From positions 1-37,766 of the forward strand of contig JAYFRC010000006.1 of the NCBI GenBank assembly GCA_034926415.1: DNA of 37,766 nt, written 5' to 3'. The notes beneath the pieces were generated by a model. It had not been told where the DNA came from and did no database searches. It worked only from the letters and a program-made list of their open reading frames with translations. The DNA comes from JAYFRC01 sp034926415 (GTDB lineage: Bacteria > Bacillota > Clostridia > Oscillospirales > Oscillospiraceae). The translations under genes and the position numbers were made by a program. Positions 8,072 to 16,357 of this stretch are shown here, piece after piece. How positions within the stretch are numbered: the stretch's first letter is position 1; every line of letters starts with the position of its first letter.

Positions 8072-8746
8072 TTGAAACGCATATCTCAGGTCTGGAAAAA
8101 ATATGAATACGGCAAGGTCGCGCGAGCCATGCTTTTGCTGCTCGCTCTGTTCCTCATCCTCGAACACATGCATATATTCCCGATGCATTATATGCAGTCG
8201 TCGATAGACCGCGCTATACCTTTCACGGCGCAGTTCGTATGGCCGTATCTGGCGTGGTTCCCGTATATCGTCTTTTCCTTTTTCTGGTTTTCCACGAAGG
8301 ATCATGACGAGTATGTGCGGATGACGAAGATGATACTTTTCGGATGGGCCGCTTTCCTCATTTTCTCTTTCTTTTATCCGACCATGCTCTCGCTAAGGCC
8401 TGGCAGCGTCGGCAGCGGCATCAGTGCGCTCGCCTGCTCGATAATCTACGCCGTCGATTCGCCAAGCAACGTCTTCCCCAGTATGCACGTCTACGTGACG
8501 CTGTGCTTTGCGATAACATATATGCGGCGCATCCGTTCGGGCGGGTATGTGCCAGAGCTCTACCGCATAATCAATCCCATGCTGACGATCCTGATCCCGC
8601 TCTCGACGCTGTTCGTCAAGCAGCACTCGGTCGCCGACGTGGTCGCCTCCTGCGTCATGGCGTCGATAATGTATGTCGCGGTCTACCGCGACCCGCTGCG
8701 CGTAAATTCTACGGGGTTTGTCAGGGTGCTGCGGAAAATCAAGTGA
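8072..8746 (+). CDS. PAP2-superfamily membrane phosphatase
   Basis: A 224-residue polytopic protein with about six membrane helices. It has the PAP2 active-site blocks NVFPSMHVYV (PSxH) and STLFVKQHSVADVV (His and Asp of the third motif); the first motif is degenerate (SLRPGS). It resembles the PAP2_3 or inositolphosphotransferase-like group and probably acts on lipid phosphates or undecaprenyl-linked substrates. The start is TTG with GGTGAT a few nt upstream. It follows the glycosyltransferase after 113 nt, a gap that holds a weak hairpin around 7966-7992 without a T-tract. Confidence 0.82.
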   Translation: MKRISQVWKKYEYGKVARAMLLLLALFLILEHMHIFPMHYMQSSIDRAIPFTAQFVWPYLAWFPYIVFSFFWFSTKDHDEYVRMTKMILFGWAAFLIFSFFYPTMLSLRPGSVGSGISALACSIIYAVDSPSNVFPSMHVYVTLCFAITYMRRIRSGGYVPELYRIINPMLTILIPLSTLFVKQHSVADVVASCVMASIMYVAVYRDPLRVNSTGFVRVLRKIK

Positions 8747-8811
8747 GCACGCCGCCCTCATTTATCGTCCTCATAGAGCAAACATATTCCGGCTTATTTA
8801 TATGTATTAGC

Positions 8812-8850
8812 AGAAAGGACGTGAAATGGCACGTCCTTTCTTTGCTTTTC
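8812..8850 (+). terminator. Intrinsic terminator after the PAP2 gene
   Basis: Perfect 12-bp stem AGAAAGGACGTG / CACGTCCTTTCT (8812-8823 and 8830-8841), 6-nt loop, followed by TTGCTTTTC. Confidence 0.8.
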
Positions 8851-8875
8851 CGGCATATTATCGTCGTTTTTTCAG

Positions 8876-8905
8876 TTGAATCCAGCCGCCGGTCTGTGAT
8901 ACAAT
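8876..8905 (+). promoter_or_regulatory. Promoter of serC-serA
   Basis: TTGAAT (8876-8881), 18-nt spacer, TACAAT (8900-8905) with an extended -10 (TGA). The roughly 90-nt leader holds GCGGCTGACGC twice (8922-8932 and 8954-8964), the second inside a small GC hairpin. Confidence 0.55.
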
Positions 8906-9002
8906 AACTATTACATAATCTGCGGCTGACGCATATTATGTCGTAACTTCTGCGCGGCTGACGCCGCGTGGAATAAATTTCATGAAAGGAGTCTGGGCTT
9001 TG

Positions 9003-10103
9003 ATGTTTGCTAATCGCATCTACAATTTCTCAGCTGGTCCCTCGATGCTGCCGCTTTCCGTGCTTGAGCGCGCCGCGAAAGAGATGACCAATTACGAAGG
9101 TTCCGGTATGTCGGTAATGGAGATGAGTCACCGATCTAAAGTCTACGACTCCATCTTTCAGAGTACAAAGGGCAAGTTCCGCGATATGCTGAACGTGCCC
9201 GAAAATTACGAGATACTGTTCCTTCAGGGAGGAGCCACTACGCAGTTTGCGATGGTTCCGATGAACCTTATGCCCCGCACTGGCCGCGCTGACTACGCGC
9301 TGACCGGAAATTTCTCCACCAGGGCTTACGAGGAAGCGCACAAATACGGCGAGTGCCGCGAAGCTGCATCCTCTAAGGACAAAAACCACACTTATATCCC
9401 GCGCCAGAGCGAGCTTTCCATCGACAGCGGCGCGTCTTATTTTCATTACTGTGCGAACAACACCGTATTCGGCACCGAGTGGGACTATATCCCTGAGACC
9501 GGAGACGTGCCGCTTGTATGCGACATGTCCTCCGACATCATGTCGAAGCCGGTCGACGTCTCCAAATACGGCCTTATCTACGCCGGAGCGCAGAAAAACA
9601 TGGCTCCCGCAGGCGTCACCGCGGTCATAATACGCAAAGACCTCGCCGGAAACGCTTTTCCCTTCACGCCGGTAATGCTCGACTACGCCGTGCAGATAAA
9701 GGGCGATTCCATGTACAACACTCCGCCCTGCTACTGTATCTACATCCTCGGCCTCGTCCTCGACTGGCTCAAAGACGAGATGGGCGGGCTTGACGGCATG
9801 GAGAAATACAACGCGGAAAAAGCAAAGCTGCTCTACGACTTTCTCGACGGCAGCAGCATGTTTCACCCGGTAGCGGAGAAAGCCTCGCGCAGCCGCATGA
9901 ACGCCACGTTCCGCACAGGCGACGAGGACCTCGACGCGAAGTTCTGCAGGGAGGCCGCCGAAGCGGGCTTCTCAAATCTCAAGGGGCACCGTCTCACAGG
10001 CGGCATGCGCGCCTCCATATACAACGCGATGCCCATAGAGGGCGTCAAGGCGCTCGCAGCCTTTATGGGAAAATTTGAAAAAGATAACAAAGTGAGGATA
10101 TAA
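9003..10103 (+). CDS. serC: Phosphoserine aminotransferase
   Basis: PLP-dependent enzyme that converts 3-phosphohydroxypyruvate and glutamate to phosphoserine in serine synthesis. The 366-residue chain begins with NFSAGPSMLP, has the phosphate-binding GGATTQF block, and the PLP lysine in YAGAQKNMAP (Lys198). The length is normal for the family. AAAGGAG lies 11 nt before the ATG at 9003; a TTG at 9000 in the same frame is an alternative. It is followed 4 nt later by serA. No serB is visible in the window. Confidence 0.95.
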   Translation: MFANRIYNFSAGPSMLPLSVLERAAKEMTNYEGSGMSVMEMSHRSKVYDSIFQSTKGKFRDMLNVPENYEILFLQGGATTQFAMVPMNLMPRTGRADYALTGNFSTRAYEEAHKYGECREAASSKDKNHTYIPRQSELSIDSGASYFHYCANNTVFGTEWDYIPETGDVPLVCDMSSDIMSKPVDVSKYGLIYAGAQKNMAPAGVTAVIIRKDLAGNAFPFTPVMLDYAVQIKGDSMYNTPPCYCIYILGLVLDWLKDEMGGLDGMEKYNAEKAKLLYDFLDGSSMFHPVAEKASRSRMNATFRTGDEDLDAKFCREAAEAGFSNLKGHRLTGGMRASIYNAMPIEGVKALAAFMGKFEKDNKVRI

Positions 10104-10107
10104 CCCT

Positions 10108-11274
10108 ATGTTTAAGATAAAAACTCTCAACCACATTTCGCCCGTCTGCAGGGACATTCTAACGGCCGACAAATACTCCATCGCCGACGATATGGAGGAC
10201 CCGGACGCAATATTCGTACGCGCCACAAACATGCTCGATTATGAGTTCAATCCTTCCCTGCGCTGCATTGCCCGCGCCGGCATCGGCGTCAACGCCATAC
10301 CCCTCGACCGCTGCAGCGAAAACGGCATAGTCGTTTTCAACACTCCTGGCGGCAACGCCAACGGCGTCAAGGAACTCTTCCTGTTCGGCATGGGCATGGC
10401 TTCCCGCGACATACTCGGCGGCATGCGCTGGACCTACGACTACAACGACCCCAACGTGCCCGTCGAGGTCGCCATGGAGAAGATAAAAAAGCAGTTCGCG
10501 GGGCCAGAGTACTACAAGAAGACGCTTGGCGTCATCGGCACCGGCAACGTCGGCGCCCTCGTAGCCAACATCGCGCTCGACCTAGGCATGACAGTCTACG
10601 GCTACGACCCGTATCTGACAGTCAGCGCCGCGTGGAAGGTCTCACGCCACGTCAAGCGCTTTGATTCGCTGGAGGCGATGCTCAAAAAGTGCGACTACGT
10701 CACCATCCACACTCCCCTGACGAGCGAGACCCGCAATATGATATGCGAGAAGACGATATCCTCCATGAAAAACGGCGTGCGCATCATCAACTACGCCCGG
10801 GGCGAGGTCGTCAGTGAAAACGATATCATCGCAGCTCTTGAGAGCGGCAAGGTCGCGCGATATATCTGCGACTTCCCGACAGCGCCCCTGTGCAAGGCTC
10901 CGAACGTCGTACTCACGCCGCATCTCGGCGGCACAACCATCGAGAGCGAGGCCAACTGCGCGCTTATGGCGGCGGAGGAGATGGACGATTATCTGTTCAA
11001 CGGCAACATCAAAAATTCCGTCAACCTGCCAGACATCTCGATGGAGCGCAGCGGCAAGATGCGTATCTGCATCGTTCACCGCAATACCCCCGGCATGCTT
11101 ACTACCCTCATGCCCATATTCACAAAGGGCGGCGTCAACATCGAGAACATGACGAACAAGTCGCGCGACAAGTACGCGTATTCCGTGTTTGACATCGACA
11201 CCGAGATTCCCGACACCGTCAGAAAAGAGCTTACGTCGGTCGACGGCGTGCTTAGAGTCAGGTATATAAAGTAA
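10108..11274 (+). CDS. serA: D-3-phosphoglycerate dehydrogenase
   Basis: NAD-dependent first enzyme of serine synthesis. The 388-residue chain has an N-terminal substrate domain with RAGIGVNAIPL, a Rossmann block GVIGTGNVG near 144-152, the catalytic Arg in NYARGEVV and His in TPHLGG, and a C-terminal ACT domain from about 316 (MRICIVHRNTPGML) for serine feedback. The usual DVFE-EP acidic element is replaced by CDFPTAP, a variant I recall from other clostridial SerA proteins. GAGGA precedes the ATG. It forms the serC-serA operon, closed by a strong terminator. Confidence 0.94.
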   Translation: MFKIKTLNHISPVCRDILTADKYSIADDMEDPDAIFVRATNMLDYEFNPSLRCIARAGIGVNAIPLDRCSENGIVVFNTPGGNANGVKELFLFGMGMASRDILGGMRWTYDYNDPNVPVEVAMEKIKKQFAGPEYYKKTLGVIGTGNVGALVANIALDLGMTVYGYDPYLTVSAAWKVSRHVKRFDSLEAMLKKCDYVTIHTPLTSETRNMICEKTISSMKNGVRIINYARGEVVSENDIIAALESGKVARYICDFPTAPLCKAPNVVLTPHLGGTTIESEANCALMAAEEMDDYLFNGNIKNSVNLPDISMERSGKMRICIVHRNTPGMLTTLMPIFTKGGVNIENMTNKSRDKYAYSVFDIDTEIPDTVRKELTSVDGVLRVRYIK

Positions 11275-11298
11275 TTCCCGGATATTCCCGGACGTCAA

Positions 11299-11335
11299 AG
11301 CGTCCCCGTTCCATACGGAACGGGGACGCTTTTTT
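11299..11335 (+). terminator. Intrinsic terminator of serC-serA
   Basis: Perfect 14-bp stem AGCGTCCCCGTTCC / GGAACGGGGACGCT (11299-11312 and 11317-11330) with a 4-nt loop, then TTTTT. In the minus direction only three T follow, so it probably serves the convergent nitroreductase operon poorly. Confidence 0.9.
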
Positions 11336-11353
11336 ACGATACCTCTTTGCCTG

Positions 11354-11944
11354 TCAGTCGATATAAAACACGGTTCCGCTTTTGCGGACGGGAGCCGGAA
11401 CGGCTCTGCCTCCGGGCTTTCCAAGCGCCACGGAAAGACATATCTCGCGGTCGGCGCCTATGCCGCATTCTTCAGCGAGATACACGCGCAGCGGAGCGTA
11501 TCCGTCGAGCCAGTGCGGTATGTTTATCCAGCACGAGCCGAGACCGAGCGACGCTGCCGCGAGGAGCATATTTTCAGCGGCGCAGGAACAGTCCGCCATG
11601 GAATTTACATATCCGCGCTCGTTTGTGAGCAGTACGAGGCACGGCGCGCCGTAAAAGCAGTTATATCCATCCTTCCGCGCCGCACGCTTCGCGTCGTGCA
11701 TGCCGATATAGTCGTCCGGCGAGAGCTCCATATCGCGCATACCATCGCGGAAAATGACGCGCAGGCGCTCGAGCTTTTCCTTCGACGTTACGGCGACGAA
11801 CGTCCACGTCTGATTATTATGCCCGCTGGGCGCCCATGTTCCGGCCTCAATCACGCGGGAGAGCGTCTCCCTGTCGACGGGCTCTCCGGCAAAAACGCGG
11901 CAGCTGCGGCGAGAAGCTATGTTTTTCAGGACTTCATTTTCCAT
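11354..11944 (-). CDS. Nitroreductase-family FMN oxidoreductase
   Basis: A 196-residue NAD(P)H-dependent flavoprotein of the nitroreductase fold. FMN-binding elements are SRRSCRVFAG near residue 12, APSGHNNQTW near 38-47, and the C-terminal GLGSCWI and ALGKPGG stretches. The electron acceptor cannot be predicted. Its start overlaps the end of the AAA ATPase gene by 11 nt, so it is co-transcribed and probably translationally coupled. The place at the end of an apbE-led, flavin-related operon suggests a redox role. Confidence 0.88.
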   Translation of the reverse strand: MENEVLKNIASRRSCRVFAGEPVDRETLSRVIEAGTWAPSGHNNQTWTFVAVTSKEKLERLRVIFRDGMRDMELSPDDYIGMHDAKRAARKDGYNCFYGAPCLVLLTNERGYVNSMADCSCAAENMLLAAASLGLGSCWINIPHWLDGYAPLRVYLAEECGIGADREICLSVALGKPGGRAVPAPVRKSGTVFYID

Positions 11945-13058
11945 CTTTCGCTTCCTTCTCCTTTTCCTCGTCGTAATCCTTTCCGGCGGCCTCTATATCA
12001 GAGGAAACGATCTTCATCAGGTCTTCTCTGGTAATATTTTCCATACCCGCCAGGCGGTTGTTCTGCGCCGTCAGGACCTTTTCAAAAATATTGCGGACGC
12101 CGCGGGCGTTGCCGAAGGATATCGAATTCGTATTCTTCTCGGCAATGAGCATCTGCGCCGCTTTCCGGGCCTCCTCGTCGAGCTCATAGCAGCCCTTTTC
12201 ACACTGCTGCATGAATATTCTCATCATCTCTTCGATATTGTAATCGTCGAAATGCAGGTATCTGTTGAAGCGCGATTCAAGCCCGGGATTCGAATGTATG
12301 AAATCGTCCATAAGACCATCGTAGCCGGCGACTATGACGACGAGGTCGTCTCTGTGGTCCTCCATCGCCTTGAGGATGGTATCCACAGCCTCGAGACCGA
12401 AATCGTTTTCGGTATGGCCGTTGAGCGCGTACGCCTCGTCGATGAACAGCACGCCGCCGAGGGATTTTTCTATGACTTTCTGCGTCTTGATGGCAGTCTG
12501 TCCGACGTAGCCCGCGACAAGCCCGCTCCTGTCCACCTCGACAAGATGCCCCTTTGAAAGTATATCAAGGCTGTGGTATATGCGGGCCATCATGCGGGCG
12601 ACGGTCGTCTTTCCGGTGCCGGGGTTGCCCGAAAATACCATGTGCAGAGACATATCCGTGCACGGCAGGTCGTTCTCCCTGCGCTTTTGGTAGATGGTGA
12701 CCATATTGATAAGGCTGTTTACCTCTTTTTTTATGCTCGAAAGGCCGATATATCCGTTGAGCTCCGCCTTCAGATCGTCGATATTCTCCTTCGGAAGCTC
12801 CTCGGCCTTTGGCTCGGCCTCCTTGGGCTCTCCGCTCGACGTAGCCGCAGGCGCGTCGGTCTCGGGCTGTCCGCTTCCCTGTTCTTCGGGCGCGGCCGGC
12901 GTCTCCGGCTTTTTCGGCAATATATTCGCAAACGGCGTACCCCAGAAATCGTTCGACATCCTGTTGATGCTGTTTTCGGTCATGGTGCGGATAACGTCGA
13001 GCTGACGCGCGATTATCTCATCCCGCTTGTCCTTTTTTGTAAAATCCGGAAATTCCAT
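11934..13058 (-). CDS. CbxX/CfqX (SpoVK-like) AAA ATPase
   Basis: A 374-residue AAA+ protein. An N-terminal helical part (1-47) is followed by a Pro/Ala/Glu-rich linker (about 48-92) and then the AAA module. The module has Walker A GNPGTGKTT (144-152), Walker B GVLFIDEA (about 202-209) and an arginine-finger region SNPGLESRF. The family includes the Rubisco activase CbbX and sporulation SpoVK; no Rubisco gene is present, so a remodelling or chaperone role is the inference. The ATG directly follows the TAA of the Gx transporter gene, and the 3' end overlaps the nitroreductase gene. Confidence 0.88.
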   Translation of the reverse strand: MEFPDFTKKDKRDEIIARQLDVIRTMTENSINRMSNDFWGTPFANILPKKPETPAAPEEQGSGQPETDAPAATSSGEPKEAEPKAEELPKENIDDLKAELNGYIGLSSIKKEVNSLINMVTIYQKRRENDLPCTDMSLHMVFSGNPGTGKTTVARMMARIYHSLDILSKGHLVEVDRSGLVAGYVGQTAIKTQKVIEKSLGGVLFIDEAYALNGHTENDFGLEAVDTILKAMEDHRDDLVVIVAGYDGLMDDFIHSNPGLESRFNRYLHFDDYNIEEMMRIFMQQCEKGCYELDEEARKAAQMLIAEKNTNSISFGNARGVRNIFEKVLTAQNNRLAGMENITREDLMKIVSSDIEAAGKDYDEEKEKEAKDGK

Positions 13059-13586
13059 TTATGACAGCCCCTTTTGTTTTGGTCTCATTTTTGTATTCCG
13101 CATTGCACGGAAAAGCAGCGACGTTATAAAGCCCGTCAGCGCTCCGGTGAACAGCGCGACTATGAGCAGAGCCGGAAGATACGCAAGCGGCGCAGCCGTT
13201 CCGAGCGTTATCATCGCGGCAAAAACCTGTCCTAAATTATGCGCGGCGGCGCCGCCTATCGAAACCCCGTAGACCGAAAGGAGGCGGGTGCGGCGAAGGA
13301 GCGCCATGACCGCCAGCGCGAGCACTCCGCCTATAAGCGAGAAGATTAGCGCGGAGGCGTTGCCAGCGAAAAGGGCGCCGAGAACGCAGCGCGCGATAAG
13401 TATGATAAACGCCGGGGCGGCTCCGAGAAAGTCGAGCGCAAAAAGCGTTACGATGTTCGCAAGGCCAAGCTTAAAGCCCGGAAGCGGCACCGGGATGGGG
13501 ATCATCCCTTCCATGTATGAAAGTGCAAGCGCCAGCGCCGTGAGCACGGCGCACAGCGCGAGAGTTTGCGTGTCGTATCTCTTCAT
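13059..13586 (-). CDS. Gx transporter / heptaprenyl-diphosphate-synthase component I family membrane protein
   Basis: A 175-residue membrane protein with about five helices. The PGFKLGLANIVTLFALDFLG stretch and the GNASALIFSLIGG and GGAAAHNLGQ blocks mark the Gx transporter (Hpre_diP_synt_I) family, which is related in shape to ECF S-components. The old prenyl synthase label is probably misleading. It lies 154 nt downstream of the NusG-II gene; that gap has a GC hairpin (around 13659-13686) without a T-tract. It abuts the AAA gene with no spacer. Genes of this kind often sit beside apbE and NusG-II genes. Confidence 0.85.
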   Translation of the reverse strand: MKRYDTQTLALCAVLTALALALSYMEGMIPIPVPLPGFKLGLANIVTLFALDFLGAAPAFIILIARCVLGALFAGNASALIFSLIGGVLALAVMALLRRTRLLSVYGVSIGGAAAHNLGQVFAAMITLGTAAPLAYLPALLIVALFTGALTGFITSLLFRAMRNTKMRPKQKGLS

Positions 13587-13740
13587 ATCTCAATTACCGC
13601 CTGTTAATACCTCGTAAAGTTCCGCCGCCGGAGCGTCGGAATAAGATAAAATCATTTTTGCCCGCGATTTGCGCGCAGGCAAAATTCTTCCCGGCCTGCC
13701 TCGGCCTCTTTGACGGAAAGGCCGCCGGTCCTTCATACAG

Positions 13741-14160
13741 TCAACCCGATACTATATCGAAATCAGTCTGCCCTTCGGAAGCTTCAAGCTCCACGACCAC
13801 GCGCGACGGGAGGCACACTATGCTGCGCCCGGCCGTGCTTATCTTTCCCGTACGGACACAGTACTGATCGGGGCAGGTAGCTGAGGCCACCCAGACCGCG
13901 TCCGGCGTTATCTCTATAGTCACACTGTATCCGTGGCCCACGGTAATAGTCTCTCCGCTCTCGGGCACGTCCGCGAGCGCGACGCGCGTATATTCCTTCC
14001 CGTCCACGCTGATCACGCAGTCAAGGCTCTTGTCCGACGCCTTGCCGAAAATACACGCGCCGGTCAGCAGAGCCGCCAGCAGCACGGCCGCGACGACTAT
14101 CGCATCCCAGCCGCGGGGACGGAGCGTGAGTTCTTTATTTTTCAAGGGTCGAGACTTCAT
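13741..14160 (-). CDS. NusG domain II-containing membrane-anchored protein
   Basis: A 139-residue protein: a short cytosolic N-terminus, one membrane helix (about 18-38), then an extracytoplasmic NusG-II domain with the hallmark CPDQYCVRTGKIS and IVCLPSRVVVEL. It is not the transcription factor NusG. The start at 14160 overlaps the end of apbE by 26 nt and agrees with the position of the membrane helix; the longer frame to 14214 runs deep into apbE. The fixed partnership with ApbE and the Gx transporter points to a membrane redox or flavin role, which is inference. Confidence 0.85.
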   Translation of the reverse strand: MKSRPLKNKELTLRPRGWDAIVVAAVLLAALLTGACIFGKASDKSLDCVISVDGKEYTRVALADVPESGETITVGHGYSVTIEITPDAVWVASATCPDQYCVRTGKISTAGRSIVCLPSRVVVELEASEGQTDFDIVSG

Positions 14161-15202
14161 ATTTGCCCTGAGCCTCCGATGTATCAAAGTTGCCTGATAT
14201 TCCGTCGGTGACAAGTATGCGGCCGTCGTCGGTGACGAGTATCATGTCAAAATCGTATTTGCCCGAGCGCCAGAAATCGACCGCCTTATCCTCGCCCATG
14301 ACGAAAAGCGCCGTCGAAAGCGCATCGCACATGGCGCCGTTACCGTCGACCGTCGAGGAAGCAATGATGGTGACGGAGGTCAGGCCGCTCTCGGCGCTGT
14401 ATCCGGTCTTCGGGTCAAGGATATGATGATACCGCACGCCGTCCTGTTCGAAATACCTCTGATAGCCCCCCGAGGTAATGACATAGCTGTCGGCACACGA
14501 GAGTATGCCTATGACGGAGTTGTCCGGGTCTTCCGGATCTTTGACCGCGACGCGCCAGAGCGAACCGTCTGTCTTAGTCCCACGGGCGTACACGTTGCCG
14601 CCGAGACTCGCTATCGCGGATTTTATATCAAGTTCGTCCCAAATCGCCGCGAGACGGTCGGAGGCGTAACCCTTCGCTATGCCGCCGAGGTCGACGGCCT
14701 GGCCGTCTCCAAGCGACGCCATTCCGTCGGAGCACTCTATTTTCGACGCGTCCACACGCGGGAGCAGCGCGTCTATCTCGCTCTGCGCGGGAACGCGCGG
14801 ATCGTCGCCCGTAAAATCCCAGAGGTCCATTATCGGCGCTACCGTAACGTCGAACGCGCCGCCGGTAGCCGAATTGTATTCCCTGGCCTCGTCCAGAACG
14901 AGGCAGATCTCGTCGCCCACGTCCACGGAGTTCGGAACGGAATCATCTGACGCAGCGCGGTTCAGCGCGGTTATCGGACTGTTTTCATCCTGACGCGAGA
15001 GAAGTTTATCGAGCCGGTTTATCTCGTCCGAAGCCGCGGCAAGCGCAGCGGAAGCTCCGGAGCCGTAGGCTTTTATATTCATGACCGTATCCATCGAATA
15101 TATGGTCGTCTCTTTTTCGTCGGAAGCCGACGACTCTCCAACGGAGCCGCAGCCTGTAAGCAATAAGGCGGTGATAATCGTTATCGCGATAAGTCTTTTC
15201 AT
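14135..15202 (-). CDS. apbE: FAD:protein FMN transferase, lipoprotein
   Basis: Attaches FMN covalently to Thr/Ser of target flavoproteins on the outer face of the membrane. The 355-residue chain begins with a lipoprotein signal (basic start, hydrophobic core, LLTGC with Cys18). The ApbE domain shows SMDTVMNI, the NSATGGAFDVTVAPIMDLW block, DLGGIAKGYA, and the C-terminal HHILDPKTGY and DGNGAMCDALSTALFVMG metal and FAD-binding parts. The start at 15202 has AAAGGT upstream, while the longer frame to 15256 overlaps the promoter. It is the first gene of the apbE-NusG-II-Gx-AAA-nitroreductase run. No ApbE substrate (FMN-binding domain protein) is seen in the window. Confidence 0.93.
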   Translation of the reverse strand: MKRLIAITIITALLLTGCGSVGESSASDEKETTIYSMDTVMNIKAYGSGASAALAAASDEINRLDKLLSRQDENSPITALNRAASDDSVPNSVDVGDEICLVLDEAREYNSATGGAFDVTVAPIMDLWDFTGDDPRVPAQSEIDALLPRVDASKIECSDGMASLGDGQAVDLGGIAKGYASDRLAAIWDELDIKSAIASLGGNVYARGTKTDGSLWRVAVKDPEDPDNSVIGILSCADSYVITSGGYQRYFEQDGVRYHHILDPKTGYSAESGLTSVTIIASSTVDGNGAMCDALSTALFVMGEDKAVDFWRSGKYDFDMILVTDDGRILVTDGISGNFDTSEAQGKYEVSTLEK

Positions 15203-15246
15203 CTGCTGGTACCTTTCGGAATAATTATAAATATCAGATATTGTAC

Positions 15247-15275
15247 AGCATAACATATTTTTACCCGGCGAACAA
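15247..15275 (-). promoter_or_regulatory. Promoter of the apbE operon
   Basis: Minus strand TTGTTC (15270-15275), 17-nt spacer, TATGCT (15247-15252) with an extended -10 (TGT). Confidence 0.45.
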
Positions 15276-15328
15276 CAAATTTAACGACAGCCGCTCCCGG
15301 CGGCCTCCCTGCGCAAAAGCAAAACAAC

Positions 15329-15357
15329 TTGCAAAAGGCGTCCGAATCTGCTAATAT
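15329..15357 (+). promoter_or_regulatory. Promoter of the polytopic membrane protein gene
   Basis: TTGCAA (15329-15334), 17-nt spacer, TAATAT (15352-15357). Confidence 0.55.
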
Positions 15358-15420
15358 CTTTCTGTACGCCGCAAAATGGCGTCGCTCTTCCACTGTCAAA
15401 TTGCCCGGAGGTTGAAACAG

Positions 15421-16215
15421 ATGACAAAACAGACCAGAAACCAGCGGATTACCAGGAAAAGGACTACAAGAGAAAATAAGGAAAACGAAATCCTTAACAA
15501 GGTTCTCGGTATATTCGTGGTAGGCGCTCTGGCGGAAATATATGCTCTTCTCTGCTACCGCTTCTTCGTTCAAAGCGGTACCGACACGATGCTCGCATGG
15601 CTCGTCGCCATCCGCTGGACAAGCTACATATCCGCTGTCGCCGCCGTAATCGGACTTATACTCACATTCTCGAAAAAAACATCTCCAAAACTTCGCAGCT
15701 TCGGCGTGCTGCTCGCATGGCTCGGCATAATCATGGCTCTGTCGAGCCGCGTCATACTCCTAGTTTATCCGCAGGGAACCGTCGTCATGTGCGCCGTCAT
15801 CCCCGTACTGACGCTCTACGGCTTCGTTTACTATCTCTATCAGCATGAGTTCTTCATCAGCGCCGCGGCCTCGGGCATCGCGATAGCCGCGCTGTGGCTC
15901 TGCCACAAGGCAATAGGCGATTCATGGCAGCCGTTTTCCGTCGGCATCGCGGTATTCGCGCTCGTCGTTTTAGCCGTTATCGCCATAATCACGGCTTATG
16001 CCTCTAAACACGACGGACTCATCGGACGCGGAAATAACAAACACCGCGCTTTTTCATCAAAAACAAACTACCGCATACAGTTCGGCACACTGGCCGTCTG
16101 CGCGGCGAGTGTTGCTATTGCAATAGCAACAGCGGCGGCGGCGATGTATCTTATATGGGTAGTCGTCATACTGCTTTTCGTGCTCGCGGTGTACCACACC
16201 GTGAAGCTGATGTAA
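15421..16215 (+). CDS. Polytopic membrane protein of unknown function
   Basis: Not recognised. The 264-residue protein has a strongly basic N-terminal tail of about 25 residues, then roughly eight hydrophobic segments (about 28-49, 58-80, 90-113, 116-137, 141-162, 168-190, and two in 218-262) with a basic, polar loop near 192-216. No catalytic motif is visible. GGAGG lies 9 nt before the ATG at 15421, which decides against the longer frame from 15376. It has its own promoter and a strong terminator, so it is probably monocistronic. It is divergent from apbE. Confidence 0.75.
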   Translation: MTKQTRNQRITRKRTTRENKENEILNKVLGIFVVGALAEIYALLCYRFFVQSGTDTMLAWLVAIRWTSYISAVAAVIGLILTFSKKTSPKLRSFGVLLAWLGIIMALSSRVILLVYPQGTVVMCAVIPVLTLYGFVYYLYQHEFFISAAASGIAIAALWLCHKAIGDSWQPFSVGIAVFALVVLAVIAIITAYASKHDGLIGRGNNKHRAFSSKTNYRIQFGTLAVCAASVAIAIATAAAAMYLIWVVVILLFVLAVYHTVKLM

Positions 16216-16239
16216 CACAATAACATTATTGTATAAAAA

Positions 16240-16284
16240 CGGGGGGTTTTGACGTTCGCGGCAAAACTTCCCGTTCTTTTTTCT
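16240..16284 (+). terminator. Intrinsic terminator
   Basis: 12-bp stem (16240-16251 with 16262-16273; two G-T pairs), 10-nt loop, followed by TTCTTTTTT. It closes the membrane protein gene. Confidence 0.8.
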
Positions 16285-16285
16285 C

Positions 16286-16314
16286 TTGTATTGGTTGGCG
16301 TTTTGCGTTATCAT
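16286..16314 (+). promoter_or_regulatory. Promoter of the activase genes
   Basis: TTGTAT (16286-16291), 17-nt spacer, TATCAT (16309-16314). It lies directly after the preceding terminator. Confidence 0.45.
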
Positions 16315-16357
16315 TAATGCGATATACATTTATATGTTTGAAAAGGTGACAGGCTCA

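Noticed and set aside
13659..13686. Hairpin between the NusG-II and Gx transporter genes as a terminator
   Set aside because: The stem is interrupted and not followed by a T-tract on the minus strand, so it does not argue for an operon end.
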